The notes: generated by a model from the sequence alone, not told the origin. A stretch of DNA of 64,000 nt from Streptomyces fradiae ATCC 10745 = DSM 40063 (GCF_008704425.1 NZ_CP023696.1:5124501-5188500); one strand, 5' to 3'; shown: positions 20,953-29,841, numbered from the stretch's first letter. Program-made: numbers and translations.

Positions 20953-20981
20953 GGCCCCCGGACCCGGTGGGTTCGGGGGCC
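20953..20981 (+). terminator. Terminator after dps
   Basis: GGCCCCCG ... CGGGGGCC with ACCC/GGGT extending the stem and a short loop, 22 nt after the dps stop. Confidence 0.65.
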
Positions 20982-21098
20982 GTCCCGGCACTGTGGGCCC
21001 CGGACGGGGGCGCGGAACGGCGGACGCGCCGGTGGCTGCTCCGGTGCGCCCTGACGCCCGGTGATCGTGCCGGTCTAGCGTCGACCGGAGGAGGCGGC

Positions 21099-21431
21099 AT
21101 GGTACGGCGACGGATTCCGCTGCCGGCGCTGGTGTCGGCGCTCGTGCTTCTCGTACTCGGCGGACTGTGGTGGTGGGCGGTGCTGCGCCTGGTGCTCGCG
21201 CCCGATCGGGCGGGGGTGGTCGAAGGGGTGGCGGTGGCGAGCGGCTGGGGGCTCAGCCTGCTTCCCGTCCACGCCGCGGCGGCGCCCCGGCGTGGGCGGC
21301 CGGGCGGCCGGCGCTCCCGGTGGCGCGCGGCGGTGCGGGACTCCTTCCCGGAGGCGCTGCGGGGCCTGGTGTGGGACGTCGTGGGGGCTTTCGGCCGGGG
21401 GCCGCAGCGGCGGGCGGGTGACGGGAAGTGA
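21099..21431 (+). CDS. Small membrane protein of unknown function
   Basis: A 110-residue protein with two hydrophobic stretches, ~10-36 (LVSALVLLVLGGLWWWAVL) and ~40-60, followed by a strongly basic Arg/Gly-rich tail. The start ATG has an excellent site, GGAGGAGG with 5-nt spacing, which is the main evidence that it is translated. I do not recognise a family. It is convergent with the nei-type gene. A GTG overlapping its stop opens a further 61-codon frame (to 21613) that runs into the nei 3' end; I do not count that as a gene. Confidence 0.6.
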   Translation: MVRRRIPLPALVSALVLLVLGGLWWWAVLRLVLAPDRAGVVEGVAVASGWGLSLLPVHAAAAPRRGRPGGRRSRWRAAVRDSFPEALRGLVWDVVGAFGRGPQRRAGDGK

Positions 21432-21570
21432 GCGGCGCGCGGTCGGGGTGGCGGTTCAGGCGGGAGCTTCGGCGTGTGGCCGCGACGGGTGGCCGCGGCG
21501 TGGGTGTCCGCGGTGGGTGGCTCGGGCGGGCGCTGGACGCGGTTGCGGACGAGGGCCTGAGGCGGGCGGT

Positions 21571-22374
21571 TCAGGCGGGTGCGGGGCCGCTCTGGCAGCG
21601 GGGGCACCAGTAGGAGACCCGGTCGGTCGGCTGGTCGCCGCCGCCGTCCCAGCGGATCGGTGCCCCGCAGCGGTAGCAGGGCCTGCGGGCGCGTCCGTAC
21701 ACGTACAGCTTGCGGTCGGAGCGGCCTCCGGGGACCGTGCGGCGCTCGAAGCGGTCCTTGTTCTCCTCCAGCAGCCGCCGGGCCGTCGCGACGAGGCGCT
21801 CCGGGACATCGGCGGGGAGGTCGCCGACCGGGAACCACGGCGTGACGCGGGCCAGGAACGCCAGCTCGCACTTGTAGACGTTGCCGATCCCGGCCAGGTT
21901 CCGCTGGTCGAGGAGGGCTTCGCCGAGGGGGCGGGCCGGGTCGGACAGCAGGCGCCGCACCGCCTCGTCGGCGTCCCAGTCCGGGCCCAGCAGGTCGGGC
22001 CCCAGATGGCCCACCACCGTCGGTTCGTCGGCGGTGCGGAGCAGTTCCAGCACGGGCAGCCGATAGCCGACCGCGGTGCGTTCGGCGGTGCCGAGGATCG
22101 CGCGGATCTCGTGTCCGGGTCCGCCGCGCCAGCGCTCGCCGGGGGCGTACAGCTTCCACGCGCCGTCCATCCGCAGGTGCGAGTGGAGCGTGAGCCCGCC
22201 CTCGACACGGGTGAGCAGGTGCTTCCCGCGGGGGACGACCGCGGTGACGGCCCGGCCGGTCAGGTCGACGGTGGCCAGGCGGGGGACGCGCAGGTCGGAC
22301 CGCGTCAGGAGCCGGCCGGCGAGCGCGTCGTGCAGCCGGTGGGCGGCCAGCCAGATCGTGTCTCCTTCGGGCAT
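21571..22374 (-). CDS. nei: Fpg/Nei-family DNA glycosylase/AP lyase (Nei2-like)
   Basis: A 267-residue base-excision repair enzyme for oxidised bases. It begins MPEGD, giving the catalytic Pro2 and Glu3 and the Nei-like D5; the helix-two-turn-helix region contains LLDQRNLAGIGNVYKCE; the C-terminal zinc finger has CYRCG ... CPRC. The MPEGD start and ending place it in the actinobacterial Nei2 group. It lies downstream of lhr on the same strand, as nei2 and lhr are neighbours in mycobacteria, suggesting joint repair work. CATGAT lies 6 nt before the ATG, so it may be leaderless, though GGAG in the same stretch could act as a weak ribosome site. Confidence 0.9.
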   Translation of the reverse strand: MPEGDTIWLAAHRLHDALAGRLLTRSDLRVPRLATVDLTGRAVTAVVPRGKHLLTRVEGGLTLHSHLRMDGAWKLYAPGERWRGGPGHEIRAILGTAERTAVGYRLPVLELLRTADEPTVVGHLGPDLLGPDWDADEAVRRLLSDPARPLGEALLDQRNLAGIGNVYKCELAFLARVTPWFPVGDLPADVPERLVATARRLLEENKDRFERRTVPGGRSDRKLYVYGRARRPCYRCGAPIRWDGGGDQPTDRVSYWCPRCQSGPAPA

Positions 22375-22510
22375 GGCTCCATCATGCGCCCTGCGGGAGG
22401 CGTGACCGGCTCGGCCGCCTCACCCGCCCCGGCGGGGCCGGTTCTCGCTTCCGTCCCCGGGCGGTCGGGTTCGGGGAGAGCCGGCGCGGGGGCGCTTGGC
22501 GTCGGGGCGC

Positions 22511-22717
22511 TCAGTCGTCGGCGAGCACCACCGCGTCGAGAGGGTGCTCCAGCAGGCCCGGTCACTCCTCCAGCCGCACCGCGCCGGGCAGCTCCGCCCG
22601 TGCCGCTGCGCGGTGCCCCGTGTCGCGGTCGCACACGGCGACGACGTCCAGCCCCAGCCCGCGGCACCACAGCGCCGGGTGCAGTCCCCTTCTGGGGCCC
22701 ACCACTCCCACCCGCAT
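22511..22717 (-). pseudogene. Decayed Gfo/Idh/MocA-type oxidoreductase fragment
   Basis: Reading right to left, MRVGVVGPRRGLHPALWC then DVVAVCDRDTGHRAAARAE is a typical N-terminal NAD-binding Rossmann unit. After LEE an in-frame TGA occurs (22562-22564) where TGG would give the expected tryptophan, and the same frame continues PGLLEHPLDAVVLADD to a second TGA at 22511. Only about 68 of the usual 330-400 codons remain and no C-terminal domain follows, so this is a truncated remnant with a nonsense mutation. It lies between lhr and nei. Confidence 0.6.
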
Positions 22718-22875
22718 GGATGCGTCCTCCCGGCCAGACCCCGCGTCCGTGAACGCGTCTTCGGACGCCCCTCCCCAGGGCACGCCCTCGGCTGCCCCGC
22801 CGCGGCAGCCTCCTCACCGCTCGCGCGCCGCGTGTGCTTCCCGCCCGCCTCGCGAGGCGGCCGGTTCGTCGGGCG

Positions 22876-25800
22876 TCAGGCGCGCAGGCGCAGGCCCCGC
22901 GGGGTGGCGTGGAAGCCCGCCGCCTCCAGGGCGCGGGACAGCGGTGACGTCAGTGCGGCGGCGCCGTTGACGCGCTCGACCGTGACCGTGCCCAGCGCGC
23001 CCGCGCTCGCGGCCGCCGCCAGGGCGTCGGCCGCCGCCCGCAGGGCCGGGGCATCCGGGTCGAGCGGCCACGACAGCAGGGACTTGCCGCCCCGCTCCAT
23101 GTACAGCGTCAGCTCGCCGTCCACCAGGACCACCAGGGAGCCCGCCTTGCGGCCCGGCTTGTGCCCGGCGCCGTCCGGCGGCTCCGGCCACGGCAGGGCG
23201 GCGCCGTAGGCGTTGGCCGGGTCGGCCGCGGCCAGGACGACGGCCTGCGGCGCCGCAGACCCCTCCCCGCGCTCGCGGGCCGACGCGGCGGCCCGCAGCC
23301 GGTCCACCGCCCCGTCCATGGCGAACTGCGCGGCGCCCAGGCCCTCCACGACGTACCCGCGGCGGGCCTGGCCACTGTCCTCGAAGGCGGACAGCACCCG
23401 GTACGTCGCGGAGAAGCCGCCCTCGACGCCCTCGGCGGCCACCGCGCCGCGCGTCACCACACCGTGCCGGTCCAGCAGGGTCCGGGCCAGGGCGTGGGCG
23501 CGGTGCGTGGCCTCCGGCTCGGCGGCCGGGAGCAGCGACCAGCGGCCGCTCACCGTCGGCGGCCCGGATCGGGACGCCGTGCGGGCGGCGGCCGTCAGCG
23601 TGCCGTACCGGCCGCGCGGGACGGGGCGCCTGGCGCGGTGCGCGGTGGACCCCGCCGTACGGCCGGAGCCCAGCATCGCGCGGAGCGGGGCGAGCGTGTC
23701 GTTGGTGAGCCGGCCCGACCAGGCCAGGTCCCACAGTGCGTCGGCCAGCTGGGGGTCCGTCACGTCCGGGTGGGTCGTCGCCCGCACCTGGTCCCCGATC
23801 TGACGGAAGAACAGCCCGTACCCGCCGGACAGGATCGTGAGCACCGACTCGTGCAGTGCCGTCAGCTCCAGCGGGTGTGGCGGCGGCAGCAGAAGCGGGG
23901 CGGCGTCGGCCAGGTACAGCGACACCCAGCCGTCCTTGCCCGGCAGGGCGCCCGCCCCGGCCCACACGACCTCGCCCGTGGTGGTCAGCTCGTCGAGGAG
24001 CTGGGGGCCGTAGTCGCGGACGCGGGACGGCAGGACCAGCTTCTCCAGCGCCGACGCGGGCACCGGCGCGCCCTGCAGCTGCTCGATCGCGCGGGCCAGG
24101 CCGTCGATGCCGCGCAGTCCGCTGCTGCCCACGTGCTGCCACTGCGGCAGGAACGTGGCCAGCGCGGACGGCGGGACCGGCTCCAGCTCCTGCCGCAGCG
24201 CCGCCAGGGAGCGGCGCCGCAGCCGGCGCAGCACCGCCGCGTCGCACCACTCCTGGCCGATTCCCGACGGGTGGAACTCGCCCTGCACGACACGGCCCGC
24301 GGCGGCGAGGCGGTGCAGCGCGCCGTCCGTGACGGCCGTGCCCAGGCCGAAGCGGGCGGCCGCCTCGGCGGAGGCGAAGGGGCCGTGGGTGCGCGCGTAC
24401 CGCGCGAGGAGGTCGCCGAGCGGGTCCTTCACCGGCTCGGTGAACGCCTCGGGGACGCCGACCGGCAGGGCCGTGCCCAGCGCGTCGCGCAGGCGCCCGG
24501 CGTCCTCGATCGCCGCCCAGTGGTCGGCGCCCGCGACACGGACCCGGATCGCACGGCGGGCGGCCGCCAGCTCCCGCGCCCACGCCGGGTCGGCGCCCCG
24601 CGCGGTCAGCTCGGCGTCGGTGAGCGGGCCCAGCACGCGCAGTGCGTCGGCGACCCCCTCGGGGTCCTTCACCCGCCGCTCGTCCGTGCGCCACTGCAGC
24701 TCGCCCTCCAGCTCGGCCAGCACCTCCGGGTCGAGGAGTTCCCGCAGCTCCGCCTGGCCCAGCAGCTCGGCCAGCAGCCGGGAGTCGAGGGACAGGGCTG
24801 CCGCGCGGCGCTCGGCGAGCGGCGAGTCCCCCTCGTACAGGAACTGGGCGACGTATCCGAACAGCAGTGAGCGGGCGAACGGCGACGGCTCCGGGGTGGT
24901 GACCTCCACCAGCCGGACGCGGCGCGACTCGAGGTCGCCCATCAGCTCCTGGAGGCCCGGCACGTCGAACACGTCCTGGAGGCATTCCCGGACCGCTTCC
25001 AGCACGATGGGGAACGAACCGAACTCGCTCGCCACCTGCAGCAGTTGCGCGGCGCGCTGGCGCTGCTGCCACAGCGGTGTGCGCTTGCCCGGATTGCGCT
25101 TGGGCAGCAGCAGCGCGCGGGCGGCGCACTCCCGGAAGCGGGACGCGAACAGCGCCGAACCGCCGACCTGCTCGGTGACGATCCGGTCGATCTCGCCCTT
25201 GTCGAAGGCGACGTCGGCGGCGCCGACGGGTGCCTGCTCGCTGTCGTACTCCAGGCCCGGCGCGGCCGGTTCCTCGTCGAGCAGGTCGAGACCCATCAGG
25301 TCCGCGTCGGGCAGGCGCAGCACGATTCCGTCGTCGGCGTGCATGACCTGTGCGTCCATGCCGTACCGCTCGGCGAGGCGGGCGCCGAGCGCGAGCGCCC
25401 ACGGGGCGTGCACCTGGGCGCCGAACGGCGAGTGGACCACCACGCGCCAGTCGCCCATCTCGTCGCGGAACCGCTCCACCAGGATCGTCCGGTCGTCCGG
25501 CACGTGCCCGCAGGCACGGCGCTGCTCGTCCAGGTACGCCAGGACGTTGTCGGCGGCCCACGCGTCCAGGCCCGCCGCCACCAGCCGCAGCCGCGCGTCC
25601 TGGGGCGGCAGCGAACCGACCTCCCGCAGGAAGGCCCCCACCGCCCTGCCCAGTTCGAGCGGGCGGCCCAGCTGGTCGCCCTTCCAGAACGGCAGCCGGC
25701 CCGGCACGCCGGGCGCGGGTGACACCAGCACCCGGTCGCGCGTGATGTCCTCGATGCGCCAGGACGACGTGCCGAGGGTGAACACGTCGCCCACGCGCGA

Positions 25801-27501
25801 CTCGTACACCATCTCCTCGTCGAGCTCGCCGACCCGGCCGCCGCCCCGCTTGGGGTCGGCGCCCGCCAGGAACACCCCGAACAGCCCGCGGTCCGGGATC
25901 GTGCCACCCGAGGTGACGGCGAGCCGCTGGGCGCCGGGGCGGCCCGTGACAGCCCCGGTGACCCGGTCCCACACGACTCTGGGCCGCAGCTCCGCGAACG
26001 CGTCCGACGGATAGCGCCCGGCGAGCATGTCCAGCACGGCCGTGAACGCCGACTCCGGCAGCGACGCGAACGGAGCCGCCCGACGCACCAGCGCCAGCAG
26101 GTCGTCATGGCTCCACGTGTCCATCGCGACCATGGCGACCAGCTGCTGGGCCAGCACGTCCAGCGGGTTGGCCGGGACGCGCAGCGACTCGATGGCGCCC
26201 TGCCGCATGCGCTCGGTCACCACCGCCGCCTGCACCAGGTCGCCCCGGTACTTGGGGAACACCACGCCCCGCGACACGGCGCCCACCTGGTGCCCGGCGC
26301 GGCCCACGCGCTGGAGCCCGGACGCCACGGAGGGCGGCGACTCCACCTGGACGACCAGGTCGACCGCGCCCATGTCGATGCCCAGCTCCAGACTGGACGT
26401 GGCCACCACCGCGGGGAGGCGGCCCGCCTTCAGGTCCTCCTCGACGAGGGCCCGCTGCTCCTTGGACACCGAGCCGTGGTGCGCCCGCGCCAGCAGCGGC
26501 GGGGCGCCCTTGGCGGCGCCGGACTGGGCCATCACCTCGGCGGGGGAGGCGTCCGACGGCATCGCCTCGCCGGTGGCGCGCTCGTACGCGATCTCGTTCA
26601 GCCGGTTGCACAGCCGCTCCGCGAGGCGCCGCGAGTTGGCGAACACGATCGTCGAGCGGTGTTCCTGCACCAGGTCGGCGATCCGCTCCTCCACGTGCGG
26701 CCAGATCGACGGCTTTTCGCCCGGTCCCTCTCCCGCGTCGGCGGCCGGCGAGCCGCCCAGCTCGCCCAGGTCCTCCACGGGCACCACCACGGACAGGTCG
26801 AACTCCTTGCCCGACCGCGGCTGGACCACCTCGACCTTCCGCTGCGGCGACAGGTACCGCGCCACCTCGTCCACCGGCCGCACCGTCGCCGACAGGCCGA
26901 TGCGGCGCGCGGGGCGCGGCAGCAGCTCGTCCAGCCGCTCCAGGGACAGCGCCAGATGGGCGCCCCGCTTGGTGCCCGCCACGGCGTGCACCTCGTCGAG
27001 GATCACCGTCTCCACACCCGCCAGCGCGTCCCGCGCCGCGGACGTCAGCATCAGGAACAGCGACTCCGGCGTGGTGATCAGGATGTCCGGCGGGCGCGTC
27101 GCCAGCGACCGCCGCTCCGCGGCGGGCGTGTCACCCGAACGGATGCCGACGCGGACCTCCGGCTCCGGCAGCCCCAGCCGTACGGCCTCCTGGCGGATGC
27201 CCGTCAGCGGACTGCGCAGGTTCCGCTCCACGTCGACCGCGAGCGCCTTCAGCGGGGACACGTACAGCACCCGGCAGCGCTTCTTCGCGTCGGCGGGCGG
27301 CGGGACCGAGACCAGCCGGTCCAGGGCCGCCAGGAACGCCGCCAGTGTCTTGCCCGAGCCGGTCGGCGCCACCACCAGCACGTCCGAACCCGCGCCGATC
27401 GCCCGCCACGCCCCCTCCTGGGAGGCGGTGGGCGCGCTGAAGGCCCCCGTGAACCACCTGCGGGTCGCGGGGGAGAAGGAGTCGAGTGCGGTCCCGGCCA
27501 T
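22876..27501 (-). CDS. lhr: Lhr-type ATP-dependent helicase
   Basis: A 1541-residue superfamily-2 helicase of the Lhr long form. RecA1 has Walker A APTGSGKT (K51) and the DEVH box (169-172); RecA2 has IVFANSRRLAERL and the motif V/VI region ATSSLELGIDMG and QRVGRAGHQ; winged-helix and beta-barrel Lhr-core domains follow (~480-860), then the long Lhr C-terminal domain. Mycobacterial Lhr is a 3'-to-5' translocase unwinding RNA:DNA hybrids and is induced by DNA damage. I chose the ATG at 27501 because a promoter-like motif places transcription start there; an ATG three codons upstream overlaps the -10. It is downstream-linked to nei, with an oxidoreductase remnant between. Confidence 0.93.
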   Translation of the reverse strand: MAGTALDSFSPATRRWFTGAFSAPTASQEGAWRAIGAGSDVLVVAPTGSGKTLAAFLAALDRLVSVPPPADAKKRCRVLYVSPLKALAVDVERNLRSPLTGIRQEAVRLGLPEPEVRVGIRSGDTPAAERRSLATRPPDILITTPESLFLMLTSAARDALAGVETVILDEVHAVAGTKRGAHLALSLERLDELLPRPARRIGLSATVRPVDEVARYLSPQRKVEVVQPRSGKEFDLSVVVPVEDLGELGGSPAADAGEGPGEKPSIWPHVEERIADLVQEHRSTIVFANSRRLAERLCNRLNEIAYERATGEAMPSDASPAEVMAQSGAAKGAPPLLARAHHGSVSKEQRALVEEDLKAGRLPAVVATSSLELGIDMGAVDLVVQVESPPSVASGLQRVGRAGHQVGAVSRGVVFPKYRGDLVQAAVVTERMRQGAIESLRVPANPLDVLAQQLVAMVAMDTWSHDDLLALVRRAAPFASLPESAFTAVLDMLAGRYPSDAFAELRPRVVWDRVTGAVTGRPGAQRLAVTSGGTIPDRGLFGVFLAGADPKRGGGRVGELDEEMVYESRVGDVFTLGTSSWRIEDITRDRVLVSPAPGVPGRLPFWKGDQLGRPLELGRAVGAFLREVGSLPPQDARLRLVAAGLDAWAADNVLAYLDEQRRACGHVPDDRTILVERFRDEMGDWRVVVHSPFGAQVHAPWALALGARLAERYGMDAQVMHADDGIVLRLPDADLMGLDLLDEEPAAPGLEYDSEQAPVGAADVAFDKGEIDRIVTEQVGGSALFASRFRECAARALLLPKRNPGKRTPLWQQRQRAAQLLQVASEFGSFPIVLEAVRECLQDVFDVPGLQELMGDLESRRVRLVEVTTPEPSPFARSLLFGYVAQFLYEGDSPLAERRAAALSLDSRLLAELLGQAELRELLDPEVLAELEGELQWRTDERRVKDPEGVADALRVLGPLTDAELTARGADPAWARELAAARRAIRVRVAGADHWAAIEDAGRLRDALGTALPVGVPEAFTEPVKDPLGDLLARYARTHGPFASAEAAARFGLGTAVTDGALHRLAAAGRVVQGEFHPSGIGQEWCDAAVLRRLRRRSLAALRQELEPVPPSALATFLPQWQHVGSSGLRGIDGLARAIEQLQGAPVPASALEKLVLPSRVRDYGPQLLDELTTTGEVVWAGAGALPGKDGWVSLYLADAAPLLLPPPHPLELTALHESVLTILSGGYGLFFRQIGDQVRATTHPDVTDPQLADALWDLAWSGRLTNDTLAPLRAMLGSGRTAGSTAHRARRPVPRGRYGTLTAAARTASRSGPPTVSGRWSLLPAAEPEATHRAHALARTLLDRHGVVTRGAVAAEGVEGGFSATYRVLSAFEDSGQARRGYVVEGLGAAQFAMDGAVDRLRAAASARERGEGSAAPQAVVLAAADPANAYGAALPWPEPPDGAGHKPGRKAGSLVVLVDGELTLYMERGGKSLLSWPLDPDAPALRAAADALAAAASAGALGTVTVERVNGAAALTSPLSRALEAAGFHATPRGLRLRA

Positions 27502-27508
27502 GCCCCCC

Positions 27509-27531
27509 ATCGTGCACCCCCGCACTGACAA
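27509..27531 (-). promoter_or_regulatory. PafBC/RecA-NDp-like promoter of lhr
   Basis: On the minus strand TTGTCAGTG is followed after 8 nt by CACGAT. The first part matches the RecA-independent damage promoter exactly; the -10 deviates from TANNNT at its first base. The -10 ends 7 nt before ATG 27501, predicting a leaderless message. Confidence 0.6.
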
Positions 27532-27579
27532 CCGGCGTCCGCACCGTGGACCCGCAGGCCACCGGGGCCCCGACCGGCG

Positions 27580-27585
27580 CAGAAT
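27580..27585 (+). promoter_or_regulatory. -10 element of leaderless AraC-family gene
   Basis: CAGAAT ends 6 nt before ATG 27592 and no Shine-Dalgarno is present. It lies only about 50 nt from the divergent lhr promoter. Confidence 0.45.
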
Positions 27586-27591
27586 GGACGC

Positions 27592-28464
27592 ATGGCGACC
27601 ACCCCGGACGGCGGACGGCCCGACGAGTGGGCCAGGCACTGGCAGTACCCGGGCGTGCCCGGCCTCGACCTGCTGCGCGCCCGGTACGTCCGCCACGCCT
27701 TCTCCCGCCACAGCCACGAGGGGTACGTGCTCGGCGCCGTCCGCCGGGGCATCGAGGACGTCGTCATGCCGGAGGGCACCATCCGGGCCCGCCCCGGCAC
27801 CGTCGTCATGATCAACCCCGAGGTGCCCCACTCCGCGCACGCGGGCGTGCCCGAGGGCTGGTCATACGCCACGCTCTACCCGTCGGCCGGCCTGGTCGCC
27901 GCGATCGCCGAGGAGGAGACCAGTCTGCGCGGCACGGTCGCCTTCGGCGAGACCATCGTCGACGACGAGAGCACCGCCCGGCTCATCAGCGCCGTGCACC
28001 GCGCGGCCGAGGAGGGGAACGCCCTCGCGGCCGACAGCCTCCTGCGCGTCGCCGTCGCCCGCCTGCTGCGCCGCCACGGCCGCTCCCTCCCGCAGCGGGC
28101 CCCGCGCTCCGCCGGAGCCCGCACGGCCGCCGCCGCCCGCGAGGCGCTCCTCGACCGGATGGCCGCGCCGCCGACGCTGGAGCAGCTCGCCCGGGAGCTC
28201 GGCACCAGCCCCTTCGCCCTGCTGCGCGCCTTCAAGGCGGCGTACGGGATGCCGCCCCACGCCTGGCTCACCAACGCGCGCGTACGGGCCGCCCGCCGCC
28301 TCCTGGAGAGCGGCACCGCCCCAGGAGAGGCGGCCGTCGTGGTCGGCTTCACCGACCAGCCCCACCTCAACCGCCACTTCACCCGGATCGTGGGCGTCCC
28401 GCCGGGCGCCTACCAGCGGGAACGCGCAAGAACGTACAAGACCGGGGGCGCGGGCCGGCCGTAG
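27592..28464 (+). CDS. AraC-family transcriptional regulator
   Basis: A 290-residue regulator: an AraC_binding cupin at ~20-150 (HAFSRHSHEGYVLGAV, MINPEVPHSAHAG) and two helix-turn-helix motifs at ~185-282 (LEQLARELGTSPFALLRAFKAAYG; PGEAAVVVGFTDQPHLNRHFTRIVG). It begins 90 nt from lhr on the opposite strand and is followed 10 nt after its stop by azlCD, so it probably controls or senses the substrate of that exporter and perhaps itself. The small ligand is not predictable, but branched-chain amino acids are a natural guess. The start seems leaderless. Confidence 0.88.
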   Translation: MATTPDGGRPDEWARHWQYPGVPGLDLLRARYVRHAFSRHSHEGYVLGAVRRGIEDVVMPEGTIRARPGTVVMINPEVPHSAHAGVPEGWSYATLYPSAGLVAAIAEEETSLRGTVAFGETIVDDESTARLISAVHRAAEEGNALAADSLLRVAVARLLRRHGRSLPQRAPRSAGARTAAAAREALLDRMAAPPTLEQLARELGTSPFALLRAFKAAYGMPPHAWLTNARVRAARRLLESGTAPGEAAVVVGFTDQPHLNRHFTRIVGVPPGAYQRERARTYKTGGAGRP

Positions 28465-28474
28465 CGTCCGGGGC

Positions 28475-29317
28475 GTGGCAGAACAACGGATACCACCAGC
28501 AGCACCGGCACCGGCACCCGAAGCACCGACACCCGGAGCACCGGCACCCGAAGCGCCGGCATCCGGAGCTGAAGCGGCAGGGCGCCCCGCGCGCGTGGAC
28601 ACGGCCGCGGACCCGCACGGCGGGCCGCCGCCGCGGGACGCGGCGAAGCCCGACCGTGCCGTCGTACGGGACTCGCTCGGCGTGGGCGTCGCCGTCGGCC
28701 TGTCCGGCTTCGCCTTCGGGGTCACCTCCGTCGGCGCGGGGCTCGACCTTCTCCAGACCTGCGCGCTGAGCCTGCTCGTCTTCACCGGAGCCTCGCAGTT
28801 CGCGCTGGTCGGCGCGCTCGCCGCCGGAGGCAACCCCTTCACGGCGGCTGCCGGGGCCTTCTTCCTCGGCACCCGCAACGCCTTCTACGGGCTGCGCCTG
28901 TCGCAGCTGCTGGCCCTCCCGCGCGCGGTGCGCCCGTTCGGCGCCCACTGGGTCATCGACGAGACCGCGGCGGTGGCCCTCGCGCAGCCCACCCGGCGTG
29001 CCGCGCGGATCGGCTTCACGGTGACCGGCCTGACGCTCTACGTTCTGTGGAACCTCACCACGCTGATCGGCGCACTCGGGGCGGAGGCCATCGGCGACAC
29101 CGACGCCTGGGGCCTCGACGCCGCAGGCCCGGCCGTCTTCCTCGCACTGCTCGCCCCCATGCTGCGCTCGACCACCGAGCGGGCCGTCGCGGCGCTGGCG
29201 GTCGTCCTGGGGCTCGGGTCCCTGCCTGTGCTGCCCGCCGGAGTGCCGGTGCTGGTGGCCGCGCTGGCCGCGCCCGCCGTCCTGTGGCTGAGCGGGCGCG
29301 GGGAGGCGCGGCGATGA
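28475..29317 (+). CDS. azlC: AzlC-family branched-chain amino acid exporter, large subunit
   Basis: A 280-residue membrane protein of the AzlC/YgaZ family, the large subunit of a two-part branched-chain amino acid exporter. Family landmarks include FAFGVTSVGAGL, FTGASQFALVGAL and the conserved GTRNAFYGL; about six to seven membrane segments cover ~65-275. The first ~60 residues are an Ala/Pro/Glu-rich extension built from five-residue repeats and not typical of the family. The GTG start follows the AraC gene by 10 nt without a strong ribosome site; an internal start nearer the membrane domain cannot be excluded. The stop overlaps azlD by ATGA. Confidence 0.88.
   Translation: MAEQRIPPAAPAPAPEAPTPGAPAPEAPASGAEAAGRPARVDTAADPHGGPPPRDAAKPDRAVVRDSLGVGVAVGLSGFAFGVTSVGAGLDLLQTCALSLLVFTGASQFALVGALAAGGNPFTAAAGAFFLGTRNAFYGLRLSQLLALPRAVRPFGAHWVIDETAAVALAQPTRRAARIGFTVTGLTLYVLWNLTTLIGALGAEAIGDTDAWGLDAAGPAVFLALLAPMLRSTTERAVAALAVVLGLGSLPVLPAGVPVLVAALAAPAVLWLSGRGEARR
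28508..28567 (+). repeat. Four 15-bp tandem repeats inside azlC
   Basis: Units GCACCGGCACCCGAA, GCACCGACACCCGGA, GCACCGGCACCCGAA and GCGCCGGCATCCGGA, encoding APAPE/APTPG/APAPE/APASG. The period keeps the reading frame. Confidence 0.8.
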
Positions 29318-29631
29318 ACGGCACCGCGGTCTGGATCGCCGTCGGCCTCACCGCCGTCGGCTGCTACCTGCTGAAGCTCGGCGGCCTGCTGGTGCCGGCC
29401 CACACTCTGGAACGCCCCCTCGTGCGGCGGCTCGCCGCGCTGCTCCCGGTCGCCCTGCTGGCCGCCCTGACCGCCCAGCAGACCTTCAGCGCCGACGGGG
29501 CGCTCGTCGTGGACGCCCGCGGGGCGGGCCTCGCCGCCGCGGCGCTCGCCCTGCTGCTGCGGGCGCCGTTCCTGGTGGTCGTCGCCTCGGCCGTGGTGGT
29601 CACCGCCGCGGTGCGGGCCCTCGGCGGGTGA
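29314..29631 (+). CDS. azlD: AzlD-family branched-chain amino acid exporter, small subunit
   Basis: A 105-residue hydrophobic protein with about four membrane helices (AVWIAVGLTAVGCYLLKLGG, AALLPVALLAALTAQQ, and two C-terminal segments), matching AzlD/YgaH. It overlaps azlC by 4 nt, so the two subunits are translationally coupled, as is standard for this pair. The AraC-family gene upstream completes a likely three-gene unit. Convergent with the toroid-type gene. Confidence 0.88.
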   Translation: MNGTAVWIAVGLTAVGCYLLKLGGLLVPAHTLERPLVRRLAALLPVALLAALTAQQTFSADGALVVDARGAGLAAAALALLLRAPFLVVVASAVVVTAAVRALGG

Positions 29632-29796
29632 CGCGGGCGGCGGCCGTGGGCTTCTGCCGTGGCGGCGTGGACCGGCGGTGACGCGGGGCGGCTGAGCGGG
29701 CCGCGGTGGCGCGTGGGCGGTGCGGAGCACGGGCTCCGTAACGGTGGGCGTACCGCGGGCCGAACCGGCGGCTGCGTGAGAGGCCGCGTCCCGCGG

Positions 29797-29828
29797 GCCG
29801 TACCGGCGGCGGCTGCCACCGGTACGGC
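29797..29828. terminator. Shared terminator between azlD and the toroid-type gene
   Basis: GCCGTACCGG and CCGGTACGGC form a perfect 10-bp stem with a 12-nt loop between the two convergent stops. A related GC-rich direct repeat lies just before it. Confidence 0.6.
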
Positions 29829-29841
29829 GCGCCGGACGCGG

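Noticed and set aside
21428..21613. 61-codon frame starting with a GTG that overlaps the stop of the small membrane protein
   Set aside because: The GTGA overlap is suggestive, but the product is low-complexity Arg/Gly sequence and it runs 43 nt into the nei gene; not enough support.
22562..22783. Short oxidoreductase-like frame taken as an intact small gene
   Set aside because: It ends at a nonsense codon with recognisable family sequence continuing after it, so it is better called a pseudogene.
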